A model generated the notes under the pieces. The model did not search any database, was not told the DNA's origin, and worked only from the letters and a program-made list of their open reading frames with translations. Below are positions 1 through 9,151 of a stretch of DNA of 64,000 bases, one piece after another; position 1 is the stretch's first letter; each line of letters starts with the position of its first letter. The DNA lies in NCBI GenBank assembly GCA_025765595.1, contig JAIVFH010000133.1:1-64000 (forward strand), read 5' to 3'. This stretch comes from Obelidium mucronatum. Its lineage: Eukaryota; Chytridiomycota; Chytridiomycetes; Chytridiales; Chytriomycetaceae. Both the position numbers and the translations under genes were made by a program.

Positions 1-54
1 AAGCGGTGACTCCAAGTGAGTTTTTGTCGACGGAGCATTCTGATTGGTTGAACA

Positions 55-75
55 AGGGTGATGGCTTTGCAGATT
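55..75. repeat. Left copy of 21-bp target-site duplication
   Basis: These 21 bases are identical to 10468-10488. They lie immediately before the T-run that represents the poly(A) end of the minus-strand retrotransposon. A perfect 21-bp direct repeat at both ends of an element with an A-tail is the signature of target-primed insertion. Confidence 0.93.
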
Positions 76-90
76 TTTTTTTTTTTTTTT
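74..90 (-). other. Poly(A) tail of the retrotransposon (T17 on + strand)
   Basis: An uninterrupted run of 17 T on the plus strand reads as the A-tail at the 3' end of the minus-strand element. The first two T overlap the target-site duplication, so the exact boundary is ambiguous by about 2 bases. Confidence 0.88.
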
Positions 91-619
91 GGTATGAACT
101 GTATTTTGTAATAAACACTTGTCGAACTACTATTTTCCCCCCAATTACTCGGATTGATTAGTAAGGCCCGGCCTCATACTCCGGGTTGCGAGATTTCCAC
201 CTAACCCCCCTTGTAGATCCCCAGTCTACTACCACTACCACTTCCCCGCTCCCATCCTCCAACTCGTCTTGAGTTTCCACCTATATTGTGCACCCCTAAT
301 CTACAACAACCCCACTTCCTCCACTCCCATCCCTCAGCTCCTCTTGAGCTTCCACACTTATCGGGGGCCTCGTTATCAAAAACCCCTGTGGGGAAAAAAG
401 AGAGCCCCCATCTGGCCTCCCTTCCACCATATGTCTCTTGCTTGTGGGGTTCCAGTCCCCTTGCTGCTTGCTTGGTCCTTGTGTTGGTAGGGTCCCCTCT
501 GGATGGGTCACCCTTGTCGCCATCCTTTGGGTATTTGTAGGGACACCGGTCCCATGTCCACATCTTCGTCAGGTATTTCCAGTCTTTGTCTTTCCCTTGC
601 TATGTCATGGCTGATTCTT

Positions 620-1985
620 CTAATGTCGTTTTCCTTTTCTCAGCTCCTTGAATGCTCTGTCTTCATATTCTTGTAGTTCTTCCAGTTTCCTTTTCAGTTG
701 TTTCTTTTCACTTTCCTTTTCCTCACGGTGTGTTTCCTTCTTTTTGTTTCCCTGTCTGTTCTGTTCATCGGTTTTCAGTTTCTTTCCTGGCACTTGGCGC
801 TTCTTTGGTTTGTGTTCGAATTCTTCATTCTTGACGTATGCGTTCATGTATCTGCTAGATGTTGTTGTCCATCCAGGTCGTATTTTCCTGATTCCTTTTC
901 TATCTTCAATTAGCGTTTTGATTGCTTTTTTAATTCTCCCCATTCTTCCTGAGCATTCATGGTTTCCTGTTGCATTCATTATCCCCTCGCATAGTTGACA
1001 TATGGTTTCATTTTTGATCTTTGTGGTTTTGGTTGTTCTTGGTTCATTGTTCCTTTCAGTTTTGTTTCTGGGTCCCTCTTTTCTGGGGTTTTTATCTTTC
1101 CTCTTGTTCTTTTTTTCTCAGTGATTCCGCAGGCAAGTTCAAATTCAATTGTCTTTTCGTTGCGGTGTTTCCAGATTTTCTCTTTACTTCGTATCTCAGG
1201 TCTTTCCATGCTTGTACAATAATTCTTCTGATGCTTTCCGCCTTCTGTACTCCACATTTTGATGCATTCGTGGGTTATCTCTGGTATAAGTCCATATCCT
1301 GCAATCTGTTCGAATGAGAATCTGTCTGTTTTGGAGTTTATTGGGTTCATGTCTTCTTCCATGTATTGGTTTGTTGGTTGTCCCATCCGTTTCTGAACCA
1401 CTTTTCCAGTTTGGTATTAATTTCATCTAGTGTCAGGTTACTTTCTTTCTCAATTTCTCCTTTCGGGTTGTTTCCTGTTGGTATTAGAATTGGGTTGGAT
1501 GTCTTCCCTCAGGGTTACTGGGTTGTTGTGGTTTCTCCTTGCTTTCCTTTTGGCATTCTTCCTCAATCTTTTTACTAAGATTTTCGATGAAGTTGGTCAT
1601 GATTTCGCCTCTGGTTTCTTGCATTACTGGGCAGTTCCATAGGTGTTCATATCGTTTCTTCCTCATCTGAGAGGCATACTCTACAGCATCCATCGGGGTA
1701 GAGGTCCTGATGTCTTCTTCGCATTTCTTTTTGGGTTGGTAGTTGCCTATGTGTTGAGTTTATCAGGTATTTCCTGTAGTGGCTGAGGGTTTTTCACTGG
1801 TGAATAGCGAGGTTGTTTTGTGTCCACATTGGATGACTGTGAAGGTAAGTCCCAGGTCTATCAGTTCCTGGATTTCTTTGATGTGTCTGTGTTTGGTTGG
1901 TCTGTCCATTCCAGGTGTGCTGCTATTTTGGTTATTTCTTTTAGGTTGTTCCTGTATGCTCCCTCAATGATATTCCCATCTGCCT
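620..1985 (-). pseudogene. 3' coding remnant of the LINE (post-RNase H Cys/His region)
   Basis: Downstream of RNase H the coding capacity is split among short frames at 1693-1484, 1426-1196, 1401-979 and 979-620. Near 1650-1710 one frame gives Cys-Cys-x2-Cys and the next frame gives a YEHLWNCPV string. Together they resemble the CCHC tail found after RT/RNase H in some LINEs, interrupted by a frameshift. The charged sequence at 1200-1000 (EKIWKHRNEKTIEFELAC) resembles the C-terminal region of RT proteins of this type. The frame breaks indicate decay or sequencing errors. Confidence 0.6.
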
Positions 1986-3167
1986 TTAGGATGAATTTAT
2001 GTTTGATTGGGCGTGGGCATTCTGTGTGAGCAGTGGTGCCATGTGTCCTTTGTTGGCATCCTTGTCAGCTTGTTCGTTGCCAATTTCCCCACTGTGTCCT
2101 TTTACATGTTTCACCTCAGGGAGAACTGTCATTCCTTCTCTGTTTCTTTCTTTCATGATTTCACATGTGATTGCTGTGGACATTACATTTGCTTTCTTGT
2201 TCAGCTCTCTGGGGTGTATGTTGAAGTTGAGTTCCTTTAGTCTATTGTAGGTCGAGATTACAGTCATGTTATCAATATTGATTGTGTTTGAGAAGTCCCC
2301 ACACCCAATTAGTGCTGCGTTCATGGCCATGTGTTCAGGGTTTGCCGAGTGTGCATTTCCTTCCAGTTTGAAGTTCACTTGTCTGCCACTGCTAGCGCCG
2401 TCTCTGACGAATACAGACCCTGCTATGCTTGGAGCCCCTTTGATGGTTTTCAGTGATCCATCGGTGTATATGTTGTCATATGTGTTGTTCAGACAATTGC
2501 TGATTCTGGTCCCAATGGCTTCTAGTGTTTGTTTGTCCCTGCAATTAAAGAATTTTCTTGCTCTCTTTGCACCATCATGTATGTTATTTCCGTATGTTCC
2601 GGCTCTCCATGGTAGGGTCTTTTTTGTACTTGATTCCTCCACCTCTTGTTGGTCTGCTAACTTCTCCCCCAACCCAGTCTTCTGTATTTCCCATATGTCA
2701 ATGTTAAGTTCCATGTCTTGGTTGTTTTCATCTATGGTGATTACAGAGTGGGTCCCCTTATTTCCTGCTTTCTTCCTTTGGATTTCTCCAGTCCACTCGA
2801 GTGTGCAGGTGTTTCCTTGCCATCCAGGGCATTCACTTTCCCAGCATGATCCAAGCTGTGTGTTGTTTCCTTCCCAGTTTCCTCCTGGGTTTATGTTTTG
2901 ACATGTTTCTAAGGGGATTACTCTCAGGTGCTTCAGTGTGTAGGTTATTTTGCCGTTTTGGAGTGTGTTCCTTGTAACCTGTCCATATTCAGAACTGCCG
3001 TTCTTGTTTGTCCATGTGGCTATGTCTTGACTTTTAACTTGACTCAGAAGGTTCATTGTTGATTTTTCGGTTGCAAATGGATTTGGACTTCTTTTGCAAT
3101 GTCTGATATTCTGGGATTGCCTTTGGTTGATAGTTTTTGGAGTGATTGTGTCACTATGTTGTACCAT
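1986..3167 (-). CDS. RNase H domain of the LINE polyprotein
   Basis: A 393-residue open frame with no ATG of its own at the junction, so it is a piece of the polyprotein and not a separate gene. RNase H type I residues are visible: Asp in IYTDGSLK, Glu in PEHMAMNAAL, Asp in INIDNMTVI and the final Asp in GNEQADKDANKG. The domain removes template RNA during reverse transcription. Its position C-terminal to RT is as in I-like and Tad-like non-LTR families. The upstream 180 residues are not recognised. The frame overlaps the preceding RT/thumb frame (3970-3053), which implies a frameshift near 3050-3165. Confidence 0.82.
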   Translation of the reverse strand: MVQHSDTITPKTINQRQSQNIRHCKRSPNPFATEKSTMNLLSQVKSQDIATWTNKNGSSEYGQVTRNTLQNGKITYTLKHLRVIPLETCQNINPGGNWEGNNTQLGSCWESECPGWQGNTCTLEWTGEIQRKKAGNKGTHSVITIDENNQDMELNIDIWEIQKTGLGEKLADQQEVEESSTKKTLPWRAGTYGNNIHDGAKRARKFFNCRDKQTLEAIGTRISNCLNNTYDNIYTDGSLKTIKGAPSIAGSVFVRDGASSGRQVNFKLEGNAHSANPEHMAMNAALIGCGDFSNTINIDNMTVISTYNRLKELNFNIHPRELNKKANVMSTAITCEIMKERNREGMTVLPEVKHVKGHSGEIGNEQADKDANKGHMAPLLTQNAHAQSNINSS

Positions 3168-4658
3168 TTTTCTTTGCCTGCATTGAAGCCGGGGTATCTG
3201 ATGGCCATTTCTCTTTGGCTAAGTATTCTTTCACTGTTTCTGCACAGGATCTGTTCCACAAATAAGATGTTCCATTTCTTAAGGTGGGTCTTGACTTCAT
3301 TATATATTATCCAGTTGTCTATTGCATGGAACATTGATGTTTCTCCTCCTTCTACTTTTCCAAAGGCCGGTTTTTCTTTTCCTTCACAGTCGAGGTGTTT
3401 AATCGCTTCGCTGCTTATGCGGTGTCTGAACATTCTGTTAAGTGTGGCAGCTAGGTGGTGGGTACCTTTTTCAACTTTTGCCGGGAACGGTGTCTCCAGT
3501 GGGCAGTGTGGTAGGGCCAGTTCTTCTTGCAGGTTTGCTAGGCGAATTCTTGTGACTTTCCCTAGCAAGTCATCAGAGTTTGCTCGAATCATCAAGTTGC
3601 TGATTGTGTCGTACATGAATAAGTCGTTCCAGTCGATGAGGTTATATATCTGTGAGTGTTTCATTTGGGAGGTTGGCAGGCTGTTAGGTTGTTTTGCTTT
3701 CTGTTTGACTAGTCCTAGCACTGGTGTAAACCACTTTTCCACATCAGTTGGGCTAACCGGTACAGTTTGCCATTTGTATCTTATTTGCTGCATGAGCACC
3801 GTGTTAATGATCATTATTGTGCTTTTGTCTGTGATTCTTTTGTCTTTCAGCATGTTTACCATAGCTTGGATTTGGGTCTGTATTTCCTCAATTGCTCTTG
3901 TGTTTGAGTTGTCGGCTGAGAAGTAGTTTCCCAATATTCTTTCACTTTGGTCTTTTTGCAATACTTCCACTTCACTTTGGTCTCCCCATTCAGGACTGAT
4001 TGGGGCGTTTGGGGGTTAATGGCAATCACCTTGACTTTTTTGGTATTGGATGCTATCGTATTTCCCTCTTGGAATTCATACAGCAGTTTGGCCTGTTTTT
4101 CCAGTTCTTTCCAGTTGTCGGCTATTGTGTTGGTGTCGTCCACAAACGCGAGGGCTGCTATGTCTTCCGATATAGTTTCGGTATCCCAGTTTTTTCCGTT
4201 GAATCTTGTTTTGATTTTTGCTGAGAGTTTTATACCTTTGGTTTCTTGATCAATGACGCATAGGATTGTGTCCCAGAATATTCTCCATTCGATAGGGGCC
4301 AGGACAGAGCCTTGTTGGATCATAGTCCCTATTTGTATGCTTTCCGTCTCGCCAATTGCTGTTCTAATTTTTGCCGTGAGTTTCAGTTGTGTATTATATT
4401 TCCATGCCGAGTAGCAGTATGGAATTTGATTCTTCTATGGCTTCTCATGACTGCCCTTGGGCTTACTGAGTCAAAGGCTTTCTTAATGTCGTTCAATAGT
4501 ATGTAGCATTCTTTCTTGGTTTCGATACAGTGGTCAATGATTGCTTTAACACAATGTATGACTGGGTCAGTGGATTCACCAGGGAGGACAGAGCAGTTTC
4601 TTCCTTTTAGTACATTGTTTCTGTCAAGGATAGGGACCAGTCTGTTCTTTTTAATCAT
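3053..4658 (-). pseudogene. Reverse transcriptase palm/thumb of the LINE, broken by frameshifts
   Basis: RT blocks lie in three successive frames. 4658-4383 holds the motif A region (LLNDIKKAFDSV, with the first catalytic Asp). 4323-3856 holds motif B (QQGSVLAPIEWRIFWD) and motif C (LAFVDDTN, an FVDD version of the YADD box). 3970-3053 holds the thumb and linker. The breaks near 4700, 4350 and 3950 separate blocks that belong to one enzyme. The catalytic residues are all present, so disruption looks recent. The enzyme would copy element RNA at a nicked target. Confidence 0.82.
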
Positions 4659-6678
4659 TTCTTGGAGTTTGTACAGCGTTTCGAGTAAAGCAATTGGGTC
4701 TTGTTGAGTATATGTCTGCGCCCCATTCTTGGTTTTTTGGGATTGGGTTTATGATTCCTTGCAGCCAGCAGTTGGGGGAGTCCATATACTCTTCGCATGT
4801 TTGCATCATCTTCACTATGAGTTTCCAGTTTTCATGCCCTCCCATCAGCAAGAGTTCTTTGGTTGTTCCGCTGTTCCCTGGGGCTTTTTTGATTCCAAGT
4901 TGCTCTACTGCTATGCGAATTTCGTCTTCGGTGACCTCGGCTTTCATTGGTTCATATATGTTTTCATCTATGTTGTCCAACGGTTTGTATGCGTCGATGA
5001 AGATGGATTTTTCTTTGAATTCTTTGTCTGGTCTTCTGCAGAACCATTCTTTCATTTGATTTGCAACTTCTATTTTGACTTTCTCACTGTCAAATTCTAT
5101 GTAGCTGTTGCCGTCTTTGTCTGTGACTTTAATCCTATCCAGGTCTATTTTGTGGAATCTGTCGAGGACACTGTTAAGAAATTTCTTTGTGTTTTTGTTC
5201 ATCCTGTTGTTCCTTGCTGCCACATTTTCTTCAATCATTTGGGTTATGGCTTGTGCAGTTGTATGTTCCATTTTTTTCCTGACTTCATTTTGTTGTTCTA
5301 TAAGCCATTTTTTTGTTTCTGTCTTAATTGGTTCCTTAGGGTCCCTGTTTTCCTTGCTCGGTTGTGGTCTGGTCCATTCATGTTCAGTTTTTCTCAGTGT
5401 TTTTTGCAGTCTTCTCCTGTGTTGCCTCATTATTGTTCTTGTCTTGTCCTCTTCTGACCTCCTAATTTCTTTGATGCATATCTCTAATTCATTGTATAGG
5501 GCAATCCATGGGTTGTGTAGCTGTGCTCTCTTAGTTTCCTTGCCACATATTCTGGTTGGGAGGGTTTCTAACGCAATCTTGTTCATTAGTTCCATGTGTC
5601 TTTGCGCAATCCTGTCAAGGATTTCCATAACTTCTTGCTTCCCTGCCGGGTCATATAGGTTTTCGGTTTGGGATGGTTCTTTGCATTTCATTTGGTCTTG
5701 TGCAATCTTAATATGTTCTTGGATTCTCTCTTGGTCTCCTTTCCTGAGTTGCCATTTGTTTGTTACTTCGGCTAGTTTTGCAATTAGGTTCTCTTTCTTT
5801 AGGGCTAAGTTGAGCGATTCTTGGAATTTCACTCTGTGTGTTTCATTTGTTTTTTCCATATCGATTACTATTCTGGTTTCTTTCTTTGTTTTCATTGAGG
5901 GGCTGAGTACATGTTTCACATCAATGTCTGCAATTACTGGAACGTGGTCAGAGTATTTATAGTCCAACATCTCTGATAAGCATTCGCATTGGGATGTTAT
6001 TTTGGCCAGGTTAGGTTCAAGCCATATACTGTCCAGTCTACTTGCTTGTGTAATTCTCCCTACTTCCATTTTGAAGTAAGTGAATTTCTCGTCATCTTCG
6101 TTGATACTTCTGTATGCATCTTCATAGTTTGCTTCTCTTAGCCATTTGATAAGGCTATTCCGTTTTGTCGGTCTGGTGTTCACTTTTTCTGATTGCCAGT
6201 CTTTAGTAGTTTCTGCTTCATTTGTGTCGCCAGCGATGATTGTTCCAATGTGTTCGCGTTTTTCATTATCTTCTTTCCGCCATTTATTAAGTGTTAATAA
6301 TGTGTTTCTTGTGTTTTCCGCTGTGTCATTTGATGGCCAGTAGGTGTTGACTACTCTGATTGTTCCTTCCCTGAATGTGAGTGTCAGTGATATGAGGCTT
6401 GTGCTTGATTTTTCACATTTGGTGTAGTGCCTGCTCCACTTTTCTGCTATGATGATTCCAGTTCCTGCTGCTTTTTGCGTGGTCCCTGTTGCATTTGTCC
6501 AGTATGATAGCCCTTTGAATTCGCTGTTATAGGCGCGCATCAGTTTTTGGGCTTGCTTGTCAGTGCATTTTGTTTCTTGTAGTAGAAGGATGTCGATGCT
6601 CTGTTCCTTTATTATTTGGGAAATCTGGATCATTGTGGTGTCAGTAAGTCCTCTACAGTTGTATGTTGCTATTCTCAA
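4651..6678 (-). CDS. APE-type endonuclease and N-terminal RT region of the LINE
   Basis: This 675-residue frame opens with an apurinic-endonuclease-like domain (residues 1-230). Motifs are TYNCRGL (Asn), LLQETK (catalytic Glu), AGDTNE (Asp/Asn), SRLDSIW and YSDHVPV (the Ser-Asp-His block). It nicks target DNA. A charged helical linker follows, then the start of RT (KAPGNSGTTKELL, INPIPKNQEW). The frame has no ATG at its start: it begins directly after the TAA ending the previous ORF, in the same frame, at a TTG. It is therefore probably made by stop-codon readthrough or reinitiation. It ends prematurely at 4651, where the RT continues in another frame. Confidence 0.88.
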   Translation of the reverse strand: MRIATYNCRGLTDTTMIQISQIIKEQSIDILLLQETKCTDKQAQKLMRAYNSEFKGLSYWTNATGTTQKAAGTGIIIAEKWSRHYTKCEKSSTSLISLTLTFREGTIRVVNTYWPSNDTAENTRNTLLTLNKWRKEDNEKREHIGTIIAGDTNEAETTKDWQSEKVNTRPTKRNSLIKWLREANYEDAYRSINEDDEKFTYFKMEVGRITQASRLDSIWLEPNLAKITSQCECLSEMLDYKYSDHVPVIADIDVKHVLSPSMKTKKETRIVIDMEKTNETHRVKFQESLNLALKKENLIAKLAEVTNKWQLRKGDQERIQEHIKIAQDQMKCKEPSQTENLYDPAGKQEVMEILDRIAQRHMELMNKIALETLPTRICGKETKRAQLHNPWIALYNELEICIKEIRRSEEDKTRTIMRQHRRRLQKTLRKTEHEWTRPQPSKENRDPKEPIKTETKKWLIEQQNEVRKKMEHTTAQAITQMIEENVAARNNRMNKNTKKFLNSVLDRFHKIDLDRIKVTDKDGNSYIEFDSEKVKIEVANQMKEWFCRRPDKEFKEKSIFIDAYKPLDNIDENIYEPMKAEVTEDEIRIAVEQLGIKKAPGNSGTTKELLLMGGHENWKLIVKMMQTCEEYMDSPNCWLQGIINPIPKNQEWGADIYSTRPNCFTRNAVQTPRND

Positions 6679-6681
6679 TGT

Positions 6682-7725
6682 TTATTCCGGTTTTGTTCTC
6701 ATTCGGCTAAGTTTTCCTATTATTTTGTTGTTATGCTGTTCTGTTTCGTGGGCTTTATGGCTGTCTTGTTGTCTTGTTGAGTCTGCCTCTGGTGTTTCTG
6801 GCGTTCCAGGTTTGCTGGTCCTATTCGGTGTTTTGCTTTGGGCCGTTTGTGTTACTGTTAGGTTTCCACGCAATATTTCCTTTAGTTTGTCAATCTTCTC
6901 TCTGACGTCCGCACTAATTGTAGTTGCTATATTTTGAGGGGTTTCTGCCGTGTTGCGAGACTGCTTTGTTCCTTCAGTTCCTTTCGCGACTTCTGCATGT
7001 TTGTATTTTTGGCACTCTAACCATTGTGCTCTTTTTAGGTTTAGAAAGTTCTGTTGCTCTGTGCTGGAGCCTCCTGCCTGTGGGTATTGGTTTTCGGCTG
7101 TTTCCAGTTGCTGGACTATTGTGGCTGATGCCTCCGATAGATCTCCATTTTGTCTTAGCATTTCTACTATGATTTTTTGGATTGTATTTTGCCTTTTTTC
7201 CCTTGAGTCTATTTCTAAGAGGCTTGGGGTTGGTCGCTTCTCTTTTATTTTTTTCGTTCTTGGCATATATTCTCTCAACTTTTTCTTCTTTGTGGCATGA
7301 CTTGGGTCTTGGTTGTTGCCTCTTTTCTTTTTCGCTGTTTGGGTTGGTGGGGTTGGCGTTTCTGTCAGGATCTTTGTCAGCGTTGTGGATTCTGTACTTG
7401 TTTTGTTGTTTGGGTTCTTTGTTATTTGGGCTGTTTGGTTATTTTCGATGTTCTTTCGAAAATTGAAGAGGGAATTGAAGCTTTCTATTTGTGGGCGTGT
7501 TTCATATTTACTTCTTTTTGTGAGGGCGGGATCCCCTGTTCTCTTCCTTTTCTTTATTGTGATGTTCTCTTTGCACTGTATGTAGAAATGTCTGTTTTTT
7601 GGTTCTATTTTGGCGTTATACGTTTCAGTAGTATCTCTTCTTTTATTCGTAATCTTCCCTCTTTCGTTCTCCTTGTTCTCACCACCAGCTTCCTCCCTCA
7701 CCCGCTTCCTTCCATGTTTAATCAT
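6682..7725 (-). CDS. Lys/Arg-rich ORF of the LINE (third pre-endonuclease ORF)
   Basis: A 347-residue ORF starting at a true ATG (7725). Its start overlaps the stop of the preceding ORF as ATGATTAA, a classic termination-reinitiation overlap. The first half is very basic and low complexity. Residues 180-300 are predicted helical, with Gln-rich and charged segments. I recognise no domain. Its position just before the endonuclease suggests an RNA-binding accessory to the gag-like ORF, or the N-terminal extension of the pol protein, since its frame runs straight into the endonuclease after a single TAA at 6684-6682. Confidence 0.75.
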   Translation of the reverse strand: MIKHGRKRVREEAGGENKENERGKITNKRRDTTETYNAKIEPKNRHFYIQCKENITIKKRKRTGDPALTKRSKYETRPQIESFNSLFNFRKNIENNQTAQITKNPNNKTSTESTTLTKILTETPTPPTQTAKKKRGNNQDPSHATKKKKLREYMPRTKKIKEKRPTPSLLEIDSREKRQNTIQKIIVEMLRQNGDLSEASATIVQQLETAENQYPQAGGSSTEQQNFLNLKRAQWLECQKYKHAEVAKGTEGTKQSRNTAETPQNIATTISADVREKIDKLKEILRGNLTVTQTAQSKTPNRTSKPGTPETPEADSTRQQDSHKAHETEQHNNKIIGKLSRMRTKPE

Positions 7726-9151
7726 TTTTGGTTCGGCCCGGTTTCAGGGCGTTTGGGGTTGTCACTTCGGCGTCCTCGTCTTCAATGTCCATCGCCTCTT
7801 CGTTGCTGTCGAAGACCACTCCCTGTGCAACCCCAGTCTCCACTTCGAGTCTGTCAATGTTCCGGTCGATTCTTTCTATGTTTTGGTCGGTTCTGAGCTG
7901 GTTTTCCTCCATGCGGCTGATGGCCTTGTCTACGGCCTCCATCCACGTCGACGATGGACTACTTCCTGGGTGGGTTATGACTTTACTCACTTCGTCCAGT
8001 TGGGTCTCCTGTTCTGTTTCTTCTTCGGCCAGTCTTTCATCCCTTTCCCGTTGCAATTCGTTCTTCCACTCTTCCAGTTCTTCCGCAATTCTGTTGTTCA
8101 CCAGGTTTTCCACCAGGTTTGTCATTTCTTCGCAGATCTCTTTCTTGATTCGCTCGCGGATCTGGTTTTCCAATGCGCTGGTGTTGGCGGCGTTGATGGC
8201 GGCATTGGCGTAGTTGGCGGTAGCGTCATTCCATGTGTTTTCTGATCGGCGTCCCAGTGTTGGCTTGGTTTGCGGTTGAGCATGCGGCTGTTTGAGGTTT
8301 TCTTGGTGGCGGCGGTTTTCTTTTTGGATCCAGGCTGAGTCGATTTTGATGCGAAGGGTCTGGCATCCACGGGCCTCAGCTTGTGTCAGGCCATTCTTGC
8401 GTTCTGCGTAGTTTCGAACAGATTTTTCAATCCTTGTGATATCGGCGCTGCTGAAGTTGAAGACCAGTCTTTCGTCAGCTACCTTCTGCCAGTCAGAGTC
8501 CTCCTGTTGTCGCGGGATTTGGCATAGGTGGCTTGGGTGGTCCTTCTGACAGTGCTTGCAGTGGTCCCGGAGGCGGTAAGTCCCTTGGTCCATGACGTAC
8601 TTGCGGTAGACAGTTACTTGGACTTCGTATCCATTTGTTTGTGTGGCGAGCTGTTGTATTTTTTTTGATAAGATTGCATTTTTCCTTAGTTGTTTTCGAT
8701 TTTTTTTCCAAGTACAGTTGCTCACCTTCTTCCCATCCCATCTGTTTGCCTCAGCCGTTGTTGTCACCAGGATCTCCAGTCCGTCGCGGGTCATCTTGAT
8801 GCGTTGGTATTTGATGTTTTTGACTTTGAACCAGTCTTTAATTTCTGTTCCATCGTCCAGGTCAGGTGCTATCAACCATCTTGGTTTTTCCCTGTCAATT
8901 CTCATCTGGATTGGTTCGTTTGGGTCAACCGGGTAGACATGGTGGCCATTGAATGGTATGCCAGACACCTCCAGTGACTGGATCTTCTCTGCTTCCGAAG
9001 CATAACTCAGCGTAACCACTACTTTGCCACTGCGGCTGTTGGGGTCCTCTTTTCCATATTGGTCAATTGACTGGACCCCAGCAAATTTGTCGAAGGCTTC
9101 AGCAACTTCTTTGGCAATAGTTTGGGCGTCCTTCCTGAGCGGGTTCGTCAC
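7718..9151 (-). CDS. Gag-like ORF of the LINE with zinc knuckle
   Basis: A 477-residue frame with a CCHC-type knuckle around residue 190 (CKHCQKDHPSHLC, spacing C-x2-C-x3-H-x4-C, one residue shorter than the usual knuckle). The C-terminal half is strongly charged and coiled-coil-like, ending in repeated heptads (EENQLRTDQNIERIDRNID). It is the expected nucleic-acid-binding ORF1 protein. The frame opens at a GTG with no ATG available. It overlaps the preceding ORF by 53 nt in the +1 frame, so expression probably needs +1 frameshifting near 9150. Confidence 0.8.
   Translation of the reverse strand: MTNPLRKDAQTIAKEVAEAFDKFAGVQSIDQYGKEDPNSRSGKVVVTLSYASEAEKIQSLEVSGIPFNGHHVYPVDPNEPIQMRIDREKPRWLIAPDLDDGTEIKDWFKVKNIKYQRIKMTRDGLEILVTTTAEANRWDGKKVSNCTWKKNRKQLRKNAILSKKIQQLATQTNGYEVQVTVYRKYVMDQGTYRLRDHCKHCQKDHPSHLCQIPRQQEDSDWQKVADERLVFNFSSADITRIEKSVRNYAERKNGLTQAEARGCQTLRIKIDSAWIQKENRRHQENLKQPHAQPQTKPTLGRRSENTWNDATANYANAAINAANTSALENQIRERIKKEICEEMTNLVENLVNNRIAEELEEWKNELQRERDERLAEEETEQETQLDEVSKVITHPGSSPSSTWMEAVDKAISRMEENQLRTDQNIERIDRNIDRLEVETGVAQGVVFDSNEEAMDIEDEDAEVTTPNALKPGRTKND

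Noticed and set aside
269..540. Two overlapping plus-strand ORFs near the left edge
   Set aside because: They lie in the 3' UTR of the minus-strand LINE, have no recognisable content and are short.
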